Assembly (NCBI GenBank): GCA_029059705.1
Contig: JAIDVM010000010.1
Location: 1 to 64,000 of the forward strand
DNA from: Clostridia bacterium
GTDB lineage: Bacteria; Bacillota; Clostridia; Christensenellales; Borkfalkiaceae
Direction of reading: 5' to 3'
Length of the DNA stretch: 64,000 bases
The notes under the pieces were generated by a model. That model was given only the letters and a program-made list of their open reading frames with translations. It was not told where the DNA came from and searched no databases. Numbering within the stretch: position 1 is the first letter of the stretch; every line of letters begins with the position of its first letter. A program made the translations under genes and the position numbers. Shown here in pieces: positions 52,175 to 61,620 of the stretch.

Positions 52175-54304
52175 ATGGACGTAATAGAAAAAATTCAAAA
52201 GAATTACAGCGCGGAAGACGGTCAACTGTTGTTGGCTGCCTATAATTATGCCGAGCAGATGCACAGCGGACAAAAACGCGCTTCTGGCGAGCCTTACTTT
52301 TCGCACCCCTGCGCCGTAGCCGAAATTTTAATTGATTTGGGGCTTGATACGCCCACGGTTGCCGCCGCGTTTTTGCACGACGTGGTCGAGGACACGCCCG
52401 CCACCGACGAGGACATTTTAAAGCGCTTCGGCAAGGAAATTATGACGCTTGTCGACGGCGTAACAAAGCTCGATAAAATACATTTTCAAACGCACGAAGA
52501 GGAAGACGCCGAAAATTTCAGAAAGATTTTCGTTGCCATGGCAAACGACGTGCGAGTGATTATAATAAAGCTTGCCGACCGCCTTCATAACATGCGCTCA
52601 CTTAATTATCTTTCAACCGAGCGGCAACAGAGAATTTCGCGCGAAACGCTCGAAATTTTTACGCCGCTTGCGGGCAGGCTGGGTATTTCGCAGATTAAGT
52701 GCGAGCTTGAAGACTTGTGCCTTAAATATCTCGACCCCGAAGCTTATGAGTTTTTGGTTAAAAATATACATCAAAAGCTGGAAGAAAGAAAGTCCTTCGT
52801 CGAGTTTGTCGTAAACGAAATAAAAGAAATATTAAAAGAGAGCGGCATAAAGGGTGAAGTAATAGGCCGCCCCAAGCATTTCTATTCCATTTACCGCAAA
52901 ATGAAAAATCAGGGCAAAAGCCTTGACCAGATTTACGACTTAACCGCCGTGCGCGTAATAGTGGATAAAACGGACGAGTGTTACGAAATTATGGGCAAAA
53001 TCCACATGAAGTGGAAGCCCGTGCCGGGGAGGATTAAGGATTATATTGCCACGCCCAAACGCAACATGTACCAGTCACTCCACACCACGGTAGTAACCAA
53101 CTTCGGGCAGTTTTTCGAAATTCAGATACGCACATACGAAATGCACCGCATGGCTGAATACGGTATTGCCGCGCATTGGAAGTATAAGGAAAACAAGTCG
53201 ATTGAAAACAATTTCGACGCGCGCCTTTCGTGGATTCGCGACGTTATGGACTGGCAGGGCAGCTTAAACGAATCGAAGGAGTTTGTAGACAGCCTTAAAA
53301 ACGACTTGTACGACAACGAGCTTTTGGTATTCACGCCGCACGGCAAGGTTATTTCATTGCCGTTGGAGGCAACCCCCGTCGACTTCGCTTATGCAATTCA
53401 CTCCGAAGTAGGCAACAAGTGCGTGGGTGCAAAGGTAAACGGCAAAATAGTTGCGCTCAATTCTGCATTGAATACGGGCGACGTTGTCGAAATTTTAACG
53501 CAATCCAACGGCAAAGGGCCTTCGTGGGACTGGCTTAAATTCGTAAAGTCGGGTTCCGCCCGCGCGAAAATTCGCCAGTACTTCAAGCGCGAAATGAAGG
53601 AGGACAACGTTAAAACGGGCAGAGCTATGCTCGAAGCCGAGGCAAAGCGCAAGGGCTATGCCTTAAACGATATTTTAACGGAATCGTCTTTTAAAAAGCT
53701 TTCGAACAAGCTTGTTTTCAGTTCGGTGAACGAAATGCTTGCCTCCGTCGGCTACGGCGCGGTTGGCGTAAATCAGGTAATATACAAATTAATCGACTAT
53801 TATAAAAAGGAAATACCCAAACCCGTAGAGGTTGTCGATTCAAGCAAGCTGAAACATACGCCCGCTTCAAGCGTAACCATAAAAGGCATGGGCGGCTTGC
53901 TCGTTAAATTTGCGCATTGCTGCAACCCCGTGCCGGGGGACGACATAGTCGGCTTTGTGTCAAGAGGTAGGGGGGTTATCGTCCACCGCGCCGATTGCAG
54001 CAACCTTTCGGATATCGATAAAAACCGCTTGCAGCCCGCGCAATGGACGGGCGATGTCGGTTCGGAATTCGTTGCGGGCATAAGAATAGTCGCCGACAAT
54101 TACGAGGGCTTAACCGCGGACGTAATTGCCGAGCTTGCGGTTATGCACCTTTCCATGACGCAGATAAACGGCAGAATAAACAAAGATAAGCTTGCCGAAA
54201 TCGACTTGCGCATAAAGCTTAACAAGCGTTCGGATATCGATTTGCTTGTCAACCGCTTAAAGAAAAATAAGCGCATTGTAGACGTTTTCAGGACGACGAA
54301 TTGA
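52175..54304 (+). CDS. relA: Bifunctional (p)ppGpp synthetase/hydrolase, RelA/SpoT family
   Basis: Makes and degrades the stringent-response alarmone. The 709-residue protein has an HD hydrolase domain (FSHPCAVAE, FLHDVVEDTP near residue 68, LADRLHNMRSL near 132), a synthetase domain (GRPKHFYSIYRKM near 232, YQSLHT near 297), a TGS domain (near 375-440) and a C-terminal ACT domain. Both HD and synthetase motifs are intact, so it is probably bifunctional. GGAG lies 7 nt before the ATG; recJ ends 4 nt upstream. Confidence 0.95.
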   Translation: MDVIEKIQKNYSAEDGQLLLAAYNYAEQMHSGQKRASGEPYFSHPCAVAEILIDLGLDTPTVAAAFLHDVVEDTPATDEDILKRFGKEIMTLVDGVTKLDKIHFQTHEEEDAENFRKIFVAMANDVRVIIIKLADRLHNMRSLNYLSTERQQRISRETLEIFTPLAGRLGISQIKCELEDLCLKYLDPEAYEFLVKNIHQKLEERKSFVEFVVNEIKEILKESGIKGEVIGRPKHFYSIYRKMKNQGKSLDQIYDLTAVRVIVDKTDECYEIMGKIHMKWKPVPGRIKDYIATPKRNMYQSLHTTVVTNFGQFFEIQIRTYEMHRMAEYGIAAHWKYKENKSIENNFDARLSWIRDVMDWQGSLNESKEFVDSLKNDLYDNELLVFTPHGKVISLPLEATPVDFAYAIHSEVGNKCVGAKVNGKIVALNSALNTGDVVEILTQSNGKGPSWDWLKFVKSGSARAKIRQYFKREMKEDNVKTGRAMLEAEAKRKGYALNDILTESSFKKLSNKLVFSSVNEMLASVGYGAVGVNQVIYKLIDYYKKEIPKPVEVVDSSKLKHTPASSVTIKGMGGLLVKFAHCCNPVPGDDIVGFVSRGRGVIVHRADCSNLSDIDKNRLQPAQWTGDVGSEFVAGIRIVADNYEGLTADVIAELAVMHLSMTQINGRINKDKLAEIDLRIKLNKRSDIDLLVNRLKKNKRIVDVFRTTN

Positions 54305-54915
54305 TGAAAGTTTTTAAATTAACTTCGTTTGACGCCTGCAACAGCTACGTTGTAACCGCGGACGGCAAAACCGCCGTTGTTATCGACTGCGGTGAGGCGG
54401 GCGTTAATCAAAAGGTTGTAAATATGAACTTAAAGCCCGTTGCCGTTCTGTTGACGCACGGGCATTTTGACCACGTTGGCGGCGCGGGCGAATTTTTTAA
54501 CGCGGGCGTGCCCGTTTATTGCAGCGAAAAGGAAAAGGATTTTATTTTCAGCAAAGCAAACCGCAGTATTTTCGGGGGCGTGTATATTCCCGATTTTGAA
54601 ATTTCCGCAACGCTCGCCGACGGCGAAGAGGCGGAATTTGCAGGCGTAAAATTTAAGGTTTTGCAAACTGCAGGGCACACCGCGGGCAGCGTTTGCTATA
54701 TTGCCGAAAACAATATTTTTTCTGGTGATACGCTGTTTTTCGGCAGTATAGGCAGAACCGATTTGCCCACAGGTAACTATTTCGATTTGGAAAAAAGCGT
54801 AAAAAAGCTTTACGCGCTTAAAGGCGATTACAAAATATTTTGCGGACACGGTGAAGAAACCACGCTCGGTTACGAGCGCAAAAACAACGCGTTCATAAGG
54901 GGGGAAGATGCTTAA
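54304..54915 (+). CDS. Metallo-beta-lactamase fold hydrolase (glyoxalase II-like)
   Basis: A 203-residue enzyme with the zinc motif THGHFDHVGG near residue 45 and later ligands in GHTAGSV near 117, FSGDTLFFG near 137 and CGHGEET near 182. It belongs to the hydroxyacylglutathione-hydrolase-like branch, but the substrate is unknown. It overlaps relA by 1 nt (TGATG) and hemZ by 8 nt, a common gene order in Clostridia. Confidence 0.9.
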   Translation: MKVFKLTSFDACNSYVVTADGKTAVVIDCGEAGVNQKVVNMNLKPVAVLLTHGHFDHVGGAGEFFNAGVPVYCSEKEKDFIFSKANRSIFGGVYIPDFEISATLADGEEAEFAGVKFKVLQTAGHTAGSVCYIAENNIFSGDTLFFGSIGRTDLPTGNYFDLEKSVKKLYALKGDYKIFCGHGEETTLGYERKNNAFIRGEDA

Positions 54916-56269
54916 CACAAACAGTGAATATCTGCGCCCCGAAATTATGGACGTTTTGCGCGCGTTCGGCTGCGAGGAAGAAGATTTCAATCATTATTTT
55001 TCATGCGCGTGCGGAAAGTATTTAAACGTAATAGAATACGGTGGCGAATTTTACGACTTCGAAGAGGATTGCGAGGAAGAGGACGAGCTGGTTTTTAAGC
55101 GCCTTGCAAAGCGTTCGTGCAAGCTCGCTTTTTACAAAGTGCTGTCAAAGGCGAAAAATATTAACTTACCTTGGGGCGCGCTAACGGGTATAAGACCGAC
55201 AAAAATGGCTTATACCGAGCTTGCAGCGGGCAGAGATTTTAAGCCGCTTTTTGAAAAGCTTTGCGTAATTGCCCCCAATATATCATTGATTGAATGCGTT
55301 TTGGCGGCTCAAAAGCCCGTTTATAAAAAGGGCGGGCAGGATTTATATATTTCTTTGCCCTTTTGCCCCACAAAGTGCGAATATTGCTCGTTTATAACCG
55401 CGCCAATCGAAAAAACGCGTGCCTACGTCGAAAAATATATCGATTGTTTAGTGCGCGAAATAGCTTCGGTTAAGCCTTTTTTAAAGGATTTGCACAGCGT
55501 TTATGTTGGCGGCGGCACGCCGTTTGTGCTTTCCGCCGAGCAATTAACCCCCATATATGCCGCAATTAACGATATTTTGCCCAAAAAAGTCGAATACACG
55601 GTAGAGGCGGGCAGACCCGACGTTTTTTCAGAGGACAAGCTTAAACTTTCAAAGGAATACGGCGTTACGCGCATTTGTGTAAACCCGCAGTCCTTTAACG
55701 ACAAAACGCTTGAAAAGATAGGCAGAAAGCACACCGCCGCGCAAACCGTTAAAGCTTACGAAACGGCTAAAAAATTCGGCTTCGATATCAATCTCGATTT
55801 AATTGCGGGGCTTGCCGACGAAACCGTTTTCGACTTTGAAAAGTCGCTCAATACCGCGATTTCGTTAAATCCCGAAAACATCACCGTGCACACGCTTTCG
55901 TTAAAGGCGGGCGCAAAATTAAAGGAAAACGTAAAGCGTTTAAACGTTGCGGGCATTGCCGATATGATAGCCCTTTCCCGCGAAAAGCTGACAAAAGCGG
56001 GCTACCAGCCCTATTACCTTTACCGCCAGAAATATCAGGCGGGCGGGCTTGAAAACGTGGGCTGGACTAAACCCGATAAAGCTTGCGTTTACAATATCGA
56101 CACAATGGAAGAAATTTCCGACAACGTCGCCGTGGGCGCAAACGCAATTTCAAAGCGTTATTTCGGCGAAGAGGAGCGCATCGAAAGGTACGCCTCGCCA
56201 AAAGACATTCCAACTTATATCGAAAAAACGGAAAAAATAATCGAAGAGCGCAACAAGCTTTTCAAATAA
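54908..56269 (+). CDS. hemZ: Radical SAM protein HemZ (coproporphyrinogen dehydrogenase-like)
   Basis: A 453-residue radical SAM enzyme of the HemN/HemZ branch. The AdoMet cluster motif CPTKCEYC lies near residue 152, followed by YVGGGTPFVLSAEQL near 198 and AGRPDV near 236. About 130 N-terminal residues precede the core, as is typical of HemZ rather than HemN. No other heme genes are seen; the true substrate in anaerobes is unsettled. GGGGGGAAG lies just before the ATG. Confidence 0.88.
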   Translation: MLNTNSEYLRPEIMDVLRAFGCEEEDFNHYFSCACGKYLNVIEYGGEFYDFEEDCEEEDELVFKRLAKRSCKLAFYKVLSKAKNINLPWGALTGIRPTKMAYTELAAGRDFKPLFEKLCVIAPNISLIECVLAAQKPVYKKGGQDLYISLPFCPTKCEYCSFITAPIEKTRAYVEKYIDCLVREIASVKPFLKDLHSVYVGGGTPFVLSAEQLTPIYAAINDILPKKVEYTVEAGRPDVFSEDKLKLSKEYGVTRICVNPQSFNDKTLEKIGRKHTAAQTVKAYETAKKFGFDINLDLIAGLADETVFDFEKSLNTAISLNPENITVHTLSLKAGAKLKENVKRLNVAGIADMIALSREKLTKAGYQPYYLYRQKYQAGGLENVGWTKPDKACVYNIDTMEEISDNVAVGANAISKRYFGEEERIERYASPKDIPTYIEKTEKIIEERNKLFK

Positions 56270-56271
56270 AA

Positions 56272-56304
56272 AAAGCGCAGTTAATTCTGCGCTTTAATTT
56301 TTTT
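56272..56304 (+). terminator. Terminator after hemZ
   Basis: AAAGCGCAG (56272-56280), loop TTAATT, CTGCGCTTT (56287-56295), then AATTTTTTT. Confidence 0.9.
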
Positions 56305-56312
56305 GTAACCGT

Positions 56313-56516
56313 TTAATCCTTCAAACCCAAAAGGTAATCGACGGATATCCCGAAAAATTTTGAAATTTTAATCAGCATTTCAATATCGGGTTCTGTTCGT
56401 CCACATTCCCAATCGCATATGCTGCTGTTGGTTGTGCCCAAAGCCTGTGCAAGCTGTTTTTGACTTAAATTATTTTCCTTGCGAAGTGTTTTCAGTTTGG
56501 CTAAATTTTGTTTCAT
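56313..56516 (-). CDS. XRE-family helix-turn-helix repressor
   Basis: A 67-residue protein consisting of a single Cro/CI-type helix-turn-helix (NNLSQKQLAQALGTTNSSICDWECGRTEPDIEML near residues 17-50) and a short C-terminal dimerisation stretch. It is divergent from the 89-residue gene and separated from it by three similar TTCCCTAA-like sites. TATAAT on the minus strand ends 6 nt before its ATG, so it may be leaderless and self-regulated. Confidence 0.85.
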   Translation of the reverse strand: MKQNLAKLKTLRKENNLSQKQLAQALGTTNSSICDWECGRTEPDIEMLIKISKFFGISVDYLLGLKD

Positions 56517-56530
56517 GCTTCAATTATAGT

Positions 56531-56546
56531 AAAATTCCCTAATTTT
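56531..56546. promoter_or_regulatory. Operator candidate O1
   Basis: AAAATT-CCCT-AATTTT, in the promoter region of the XRE gene. Confidence 0.45.
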
Positions 56547-56549
56547 TGC

Positions 56550-56578
56550 TTGACATTCGTTAAAATTCCTAATATAAT
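56550..56578 (+). promoter_or_regulatory. Promoter of the DUF6809-like gene
   Basis: TTGACA, 17-nt spacer, TATAAT. The spacer holds TAAAATTCCTAAT, a second operator-like site (56561-56573). Confidence 0.8.
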
Positions 56579-56587
56579 TAAGCCAAA

Positions 56588-56602
56588 TAGGGAAATTCCC
56601 TA
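56588..56602. promoter_or_regulatory. Operator candidate O3
   Basis: TAGGGAA-A-TTCCCTA, a perfect palindrome located at the expected transcript start of the rightward gene. Confidence 0.55.
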
Positions 56603-56620
56603 AAATTGCGAGGTGAATTT

Positions 56621-56890
56621 ATGAAAAATTCTTTGATTGATTTTATATTTTCGACGGACTGCGGAATGATAGAAAAAATAGAGCTGGGGGAAGAATGTGG
56701 CAATCTCAGCGCGAATGCGTTGGATTTTTATCAAAAAATGAAAGAATTGCTGAACAAAGAGCAAAACGAGTTATTTGAAAAGTTCGTTAATGCAAATATG
56801 CAATATGAGGGAAGGTGCGAAGAAATTTATTTTAACGAGGGCTTTAAAGCGGGCTTTCGCATTGCCGTTGAGTGTTTGTACGATTGCTGA
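56621..56890 (+). CDS. DUF6809-like small protein
   Basis: An 89-residue acidic helical protein (NSLIDFIFSTDCGMIEKIELGEECGN ... NEGFKAGFRIAVECL). This arrangement, a short helical protein ending in GFK.GFR.A.E, resembles small clostridial proteins of the DUF6809 type. GCGAGGTGA precedes ATG 56621. It is under a strong promoter controlled by the divergent XRE repressor. Function unknown. Confidence 0.6.
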   Translation: MKNSLIDFIFSTDCGMIEKIELGEECGNLSANALDFYQKMKELLNKEQNELFEKFVNANMQYEGRCEEIYFNEGFKAGFRIAVECLYDC

Positions 56891-56919
56891 AATTTATTGT
56901 AATTTACCTTTTAAAACGT

Positions 56920-56948
56920 TTGCTTTTTAAATAATAAGGTGTTAAAAT
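56920..56948 (+). promoter_or_regulatory. Promoter of rpsO
   Basis: TTGCTT, 17-nt spacer, TAAAAT. The leader to 57035 contains a GGCG ... CGCC hairpin that might be the S15 feedback site; this is not established. Confidence 0.5.
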
Positions 56949-57035
56949 AATATTCGTTACGGCTACAAGGCGGTGCGAACACTCAACGCCCAAGCTTTGT
57001 TGCCCGCAAATATTTCCATAGGAGGATAAATTGAA

Positions 57036-57290
57036 ATGGAAAAGCAGGAAATTATCGCAAAATACGCATTAAAGGAAGGCGACACCGGTTCGCCCGAAGT
57101 GCAGATTGCTCTTTTAACCGAAAGGATTAACCACCTTAACGAGCACCTTAAAGAGCACATTCACGATAACCATTCCCGCCGCGGTCTTTTAAAGATGGTC
57201 GGTCGCCGTCGCGGTCTTTTAGACTATCTTAAAAGCAAGGATATCGAAAGATACCGTGCTATTATTGCGGCACTCAATTTAAGAAAATAA
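57036..57290 (+). CDS. rpsO: 30S ribosomal protein S15
   Basis: An 84-residue protein that binds 16S rRNA helices 20-22 early in small-subunit assembly. Conserved residues include [17 protein letters not shown] near 15, [26 protein letters not shown] near 41, and the closing Y-R-x-I-x-x-LNLRK. It is a few residues shorter at the N-terminus than E. coli S15. AGGAGGA lies 9 nt before the ATG. pnp follows, the usual order. Confidence 0.96.
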   Translation: MEKQEIIAKYALKEGDTGSPEVQIALLTERINHLNEHLKEHIHDNHSRRGLLKMVGRRRGLLDYLKSKDIERYRAIIAALNLRK

Positions 57291-57414
57291 TCGAAAAAAT
57301 CGGGCGGGTTGCTTTAACTCGCTCATTTTTCTTTTAATTATTGTCAAAAATTATTGTAAAAAAATCGGCTTGCGGCGGGCGCCGCAGGTTTAGTAGAAGG
57401 AAAGGAGAAAGGAA

Positions 57415-59508
57415 ATGAATTACAAAGAATTTACACTAACAGTCGGCGGTAAAAAGGTTATTATCGAAACCGGAAAATACGCCGAACAGACCAACGGTTC
57501 GTGCCTTGTAAGATGCGGCGACACGGCGGTTATGGTTTCGGTATGTATGTCGGCAAGCCCCCGCGAGGGAATGGATTTCTTCCCCTTGCAGGTGGATTAC
57601 GAAGAGAAGATGTATTCCGTAGGCAAAATCCCCGGCGGATTTAAAAAGCGCGAAGGCAGAGCGAGCGACAAGGCTATTTTAACTTCAAGGCTTATCGACC
57701 GCCCTCTTCGTCCGTTATTCCCCAAGGGGCTTTTCAACGACGTGGTTGTTACCGCGCAGGCGATTTCGGTTGAACCCGACGTTTCGCCCGAACCCCTTGC
57801 AATGATAGGCTCGTCGGTTGCGCTTGCAATTTCGGATATCCCTTGGGCAGGTCCCACGGGCTCGGTTGTGGTAGGTTTGGTTGACGGCAAATACGTAATC
57901 AACCCCGACCTCGCGCAGCGCGCGAAGAGCACGATTCACCTCAATCTCGCGGGCACTAAGGACGCGATTTTGATGATTGAAGCGGGCGCTGACGAAGTTA
58001 CCAACGACGAAATGGTCGGCGCGATTATGTTCGGACACGAAGAAATTAAAAAGATTTGCGCGTTCATCGAAGAAAAAATCGTTCCCGTCGTCGGCAAGCA
58101 AAAGCTTGAAATCGAGCTTTATCACGTTCCCGAAGAGCTTGACAAAGCCGTACGCGAATATGCGAGCGCAAAAATCGACTGGGCTATCGACACGTTCGAC
58201 AGACAGGAAAGAGAAAAGAGACAAAACGAAGCCGAAAAGGAAATTTTGGAGCACTTCGCCGCAATCTATCCCGACAACACGAGAGAGGTTAAGGACAGCG
58301 TTTATTACCTCACCAAGGAAAAGGTTCGCGCAAAGATATTCGACAAGGGTATCCGCCCCGACGGCAGAGGCTTAAAGGACGTTCGCCCCATCTGGTGCGA
58401 AAGAGGCGTTTTGCCCCGCGTTCACGGTTCCGCCGTGTTCACGAGAGGACAAACCCAAACTCTTACAAGCTGCACTCTCGGCATGCTTACCGAAGCGCAG
58501 AAGCTTGAAGGTCTTGACGAGGAAACCTCGAAAAGATATATGCACCATTACAACTTCCCCGGCTACTGCACGGGCGAGGCAAAGGCTCTCCGTTCCCCCG
58601 GCAGACGCGAAATCGGTCACGGCGCGCTTGCGGAACGCGCGCTCATTCCCGTACTTCCCGACGAGGACAGCTTCCCTTACGCAATAAGGGTGGTAAACGA
58701 TATCATGTCGTCAAACGGCTCTTCTTCGATGGCTTCGGTGTGCGGTTCGACCATGGCGCTTATGGACGCAGGCGTTCCCATCAAAGCGCCCGTTGCAGGC
58801 GTTGCCATGGGCTTAATCAAAAATCAGGAAACGGGCGAATTCAAGGTAATGACCGACATTCAGGGACTTGAAGACTTCCTCGGCGACATGGACTTTAAGG
58901 TTGCGGGTACCGTAAACGGCATAACCGCAATTCAGATGGACATTAAAATCAAGGGCATTTCGGAAGAAATCATGCACACGGCAATCAATCAGGCAAACGA
59001 GGGCAGACAGTTCATCCTTTCCAAAATGCTTGAATGCGTTCCCGAAGTTGCGCCCCAGCTTTCCGTTTACGCTCCCAAGATTATCAGCTTTGAAATTGAC
59101 CCCGACAAAATCGGCGACGTTATCGGCAAGCAGGGCTGCGTAATAAAGAAGATTATGGAAGAAACGGGCACCGAAATCGAATTCAACGACGACGACAGCG
59201 GCAGAGGTTATATTTCCTGCGTAGGCCCTATCGAAAACGCGGAAAGAGCAAAGGCGATTGTTTTGGGAATTGCTCACGACCCCGAAATCGGCGACATGTT
59301 CGTCGGCACGGTTGTAAGGCTTATGAAGTTCGGCGCGTTCGTGGAATTTGCCCCCGGCAAGGACGGCATGATTCACATTTCCAAGCTTTCGGACAAGCGC
59401 GTTGACAAGGTGGAGGACGTTGTAAATATTGGCGATACGGTAAAGGTTGAAATTATCGAAATCGGCGACAAGGGCATCAACTTCCGTCTTTTGGAAAAGC
59501 TTTCTTAA
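57415..59508 (+). CDS. pnp: Polynucleotide phosphorylase
   Basis: 3'-5' phosphorolytic exoribonuclease and RNA polymeriser in mRNA decay. The 697-residue protein has two RNase PH domains (KREGRASDKAILTSRLIDRPLRPLF near residue 80; FNFPGYCTGEAKALRSPGRREIGHGALAERAL near 380), then a KH domain (IGDVIGKQGCVIKKI near 565) and an S1 domain (near 620-690). GGAGAAAGGAA precedes the ATG. A TGCGGC/GCCGCA hairpin at 57370-57387 lies in the gap after rpsO and could be a processing site. Confidence 0.97.
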   Translation: MNYKEFTLTVGGKKVIIETGKYAEQTNGSCLVRCGDTAVMVSVCMSASPREGMDFFPLQVDYEEKMYSVGKIPGGFKKREGRASDKAILTSRLIDRPLRPLFPKGLFNDVVVTAQAISVEPDVSPEPLAMIGSSVALAISDIPWAGPTGSVVVGLVDGKYVINPDLAQRAKSTIHLNLAGTKDAILMIEAGADEVTNDEMVGAIMFGHEEIKKICAFIEEKIVPVVGKQKLEIELYHVPEELDKAVREYASAKIDWAIDTFDRQEREKRQNEAEKEILEHFAAIYPDNTREVKDSVYYLTKEKVRAKIFDKGIRPDGRGLKDVRPIWCERGVLPRVHGSAVFTRGQTQTLTSCTLGMLTEAQKLEGLDEETSKRYMHHYNFPGYCTGEAKALRSPGRREIGHGALAERALIPVLPDEDSFPYAIRVVNDIMSSNGSSSMASVCGSTMALMDAGVPIKAPVAGVAMGLIKNQETGEFKVMTDIQGLEDFLGDMDFKVAGTVNGITAIQMDIKIKGISEEIMHTAINQANEGRQFILSKMLECVPEVAPQLSVYAPKIISFEIDPDKIGDVIGKQGCVIKKIMEETGTEIEFNDDDSGRGYISCVGPIENAERAKAIVLGIAHDPEIGDMFVGTVVRLMKFGAFVEFAPGKDGMIHISKLSDKRVDKVEDVVNIGDTVKVEIIEIGDKGINFRLLEKLS

Positions 59509-59610
59509 ATTATAATAAACGTTCGGCGGCAAAGCGAAACGCTTTGCCGCTTGTTTTTTGCACTAAAATAAACAAAAGTTTACAATTTAACAAAACAAGC
59601 GTTTAAACAG

Positions 59611-59639
59611 TTGTAAAAATTTTAAAAATGGTATATAAT
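59611..59639 (+). promoter_or_regulatory. Promoter of uvrB
   Basis: TTGTAA, 17-nt spacer, TATAAT ending 10 nt before the ATG; the leader would be only about 3 nt. No obvious LexA-type box was recognised. Confidence 0.65.
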
Positions 59640-59649
59640 TTTTGTTGGT

Positions 59650-61617
59650 ATGAAGTTTGAATTACATTCAAAATTTAATCCCACGGGCGACCAGCCGCAG
59701 GCAATCGAAAGCCTTACCGAAGGGGTGTTGGACGGTATCCGCACGCAGGTTTTGGTCGGCGTCACGGGCAGCGGCAAAACGTTTACTATGGCAAACGTAA
59801 TTAAAAACGTAAACCGCCCCACGCTCGTAATCGCGCACAACAAAACGCTTGCCGCGCAGCTCTGCAACGAGTTTAAGGAGTTTTTCCCGAATAACCGCGT
59901 GGAATACTTCGTTTCTTACTACGATTATTACCAGCCCGAAAGCTATATCCCGTCAACCGATACTTATATCGAAAAGGATATGAGCTTAAACGACGAAATA
60001 GACAAGCTCAGAAATTCCGCCACAAGCTCGCTCGGCGAGCGTGAGGACGTAATCGTCGTCGCGTCGGTCAGCTGCATTTACGGTTTGGGCGCGCCCGAAG
60101 AATATTTCAGGCTTGCGATTTCGCTCCGCCCTCAAATGGAAATGGAACGCGACGCGCTCGTACGCAAGCTAGTTGAAATCCAGTACGCCCGCCGTGATAT
60201 CGATTTTCAGCGTTCTTCGTTCAGGGTAAGAGGGGATACGGTTGAAATTTTTCCCGCAAGCAATTCCGAAATTGCGATAAGAGTTGAATTTTTCGGCGAC
60301 GAAATAGACAGAATTTGCGAAGAGGACGCCTTAACCGGCAATATTATTTCTGAGCTGAAACACGTTTTAATCTTCCCCGCAAGCCAATATGCTGTCGGCA
60401 ACGATAAAATGCAGTCGGCGCTTTCTATGATAGAGCGCGACATGGCGGACGAGGTAAAAGCCTTCCGCAACGACGGTAAGCTTTTGGAAGCCCAGCGCCT
60501 TGAACAACGTGTGACTTACGATTTGGAAATGATGCGCGAAATAGGCTATTGCAGCGGGGTTGAAAATTACAGCCGCTACTTCGACGGCAGAACCCCCGGC
60601 GAGCCTTCGTTTACGCTTCTGGATTATTTCCCCGCTGGCAAATTTTTGGTGTTTATAGACGAAAGCCACATGACAATCCCGCAGATACGCGCCATGTACC
60701 ACGGCGACCGTTCCCGCAAGGAAAATCTGGTGAATTACGGGTTCCGTTTAAACGCGGCTTACGACAACCGTCCGCTAACGTTCGAAGAATTCGACGCGCG
60801 CGTTCCGCAACTCATATGCGTTTCGGCAACGCCCGCGCCCTACGAAATGGAGCAGGCGGGCAACGTGGTTGAGCAGCTAATCCGCCCCACGGGACTTTTA
60901 GACCCTGAGGTTTCAATCCGTCCCACAAAAACGCAGATTGACGACTTGCTCGGCGAAACGAAAAAAGTAATAGCAAGCGGCGGCAGGGTGCTTGTGACCA
61001 CCATGACGAAGCGCATGGCGGAAAGTCTGACCGACTTTTTAAAGGAACACGGTTTAAAGGTGCGCTATATGCACAGCGACATAGACGCGCTTGAAAGAAT
61101 TGACATAATTAACGGTTTGCGCGGCGGCGAGTTCGACGTTTTATGCGGTATAAACCTTTTGAGGGAAGGGCTTGACTTGCCCGAAGTTAAGCTTGTTGCC
61201 ATTCTCGACGCCGACAAAGAGGGCTTTTTAAGAAGCGAAACTTCGCTCGTCCAAACGATAGGCCGCGCCGCTCGAAACTCCGAGGGCAGAGTAATTATGT
61301 ACGCCGACACAGTTACGGGCAGCATGAAGAGGGCGATAGACGAAACCAACCGCCGCCGTAAAATTCAGTCCGAATACAACGCGGCGCACGGAATAGTGCC
61401 CAAAACAATTATTAAGGAAGTTAAAAATTCGATAGGGATTACCGGCAAACAGAAGGTCGGCGACGAAGTTAAGCTTGCCGATATTCCCGCCGAAATAGAA
61501 AAATTGAAGGCGCTGATGAAGGTTGCTTCGGCGCAGCTGGACTTTGAAAGGGCAATTGAAATTCGCGATACGATATCCGAACTTCGCAAAAAATTATTTA
61601 AAGCAAAAAAGCAATAA
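59650..61617 (+). CDS. uvrB: Excinuclease ABC subunit B
   Basis: Damage-verification helicase of nucleotide excision repair. The 655-residue protein has Walker [13 protein letters not shown] near residue 38, beta-hairpin region [20 protein letters not shown] near 93, DESH box FIDESHMT near 335, helicase motifs near 480-545, and the UvrC-binding domain ([28 protein letters not shown]) at the end. No Shine-Dalgarno is seen. uvrA starts 4 nt after the stop. Confidence 0.96.
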   Translation: MKFELHSKFNPTGDQPQAIESLTEGVLDGIRTQVLVGVTGSGKTFTMANVIKNVNRPTLVIAHNKTLAAQLCNEFKEFFPNNRVEYFVSYYDYYQPESYIPSTDTYIEKDMSLNDEIDKLRNSATSSLGEREDVIVVASVSCIYGLGAPEEYFRLAISLRPQMEMERDALVRKLVEIQYARRDIDFQRSSFRVRGDTVEIFPASNSEIAIRVEFFGDEIDRICEEDALTGNIISELKHVLIFPASQYAVGNDKMQSALSMIERDMADEVKAFRNDGKLLEAQRLEQRVTYDLEMMREIGYCSGVENYSRYFDGRTPGEPSFTLLDYFPAGKFLVFIDESHMTIPQIRAMYHGDRSRKENLVNYGFRLNAAYDNRPLTFEEFDARVPQLICVSATPAPYEMEQAGNVVEQLIRPTGLLDPEVSIRPTKTQIDDLLGETKKVIASGGRVLVTTMTKRMAESLTDFLKEHGLKVRYMHSDIDALERIDIINGLRGGEFDVLCGINLLREGLDLPEVKLVAILDADKEGFLRSETSLVQTIGRAARNSEGRVIMYADTVTGSMKRAIDETNRRRKIQSEYNAAHGIVPKTIIKEVKNSIGITGKQKVGDEVKLADIPAEIEKLKALMKVASAQLDFERAIEIRDTISELRKKLFKAKKQ

Positions 61618-61620
61618 GTT

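Noticed and set aside
57715-59532. Long minus-strand frames across pnp (179 and 239 codons)
   Set aside because: They are antisense shadows of the fully conserved pnp coding sequence, without motifs or start signals.
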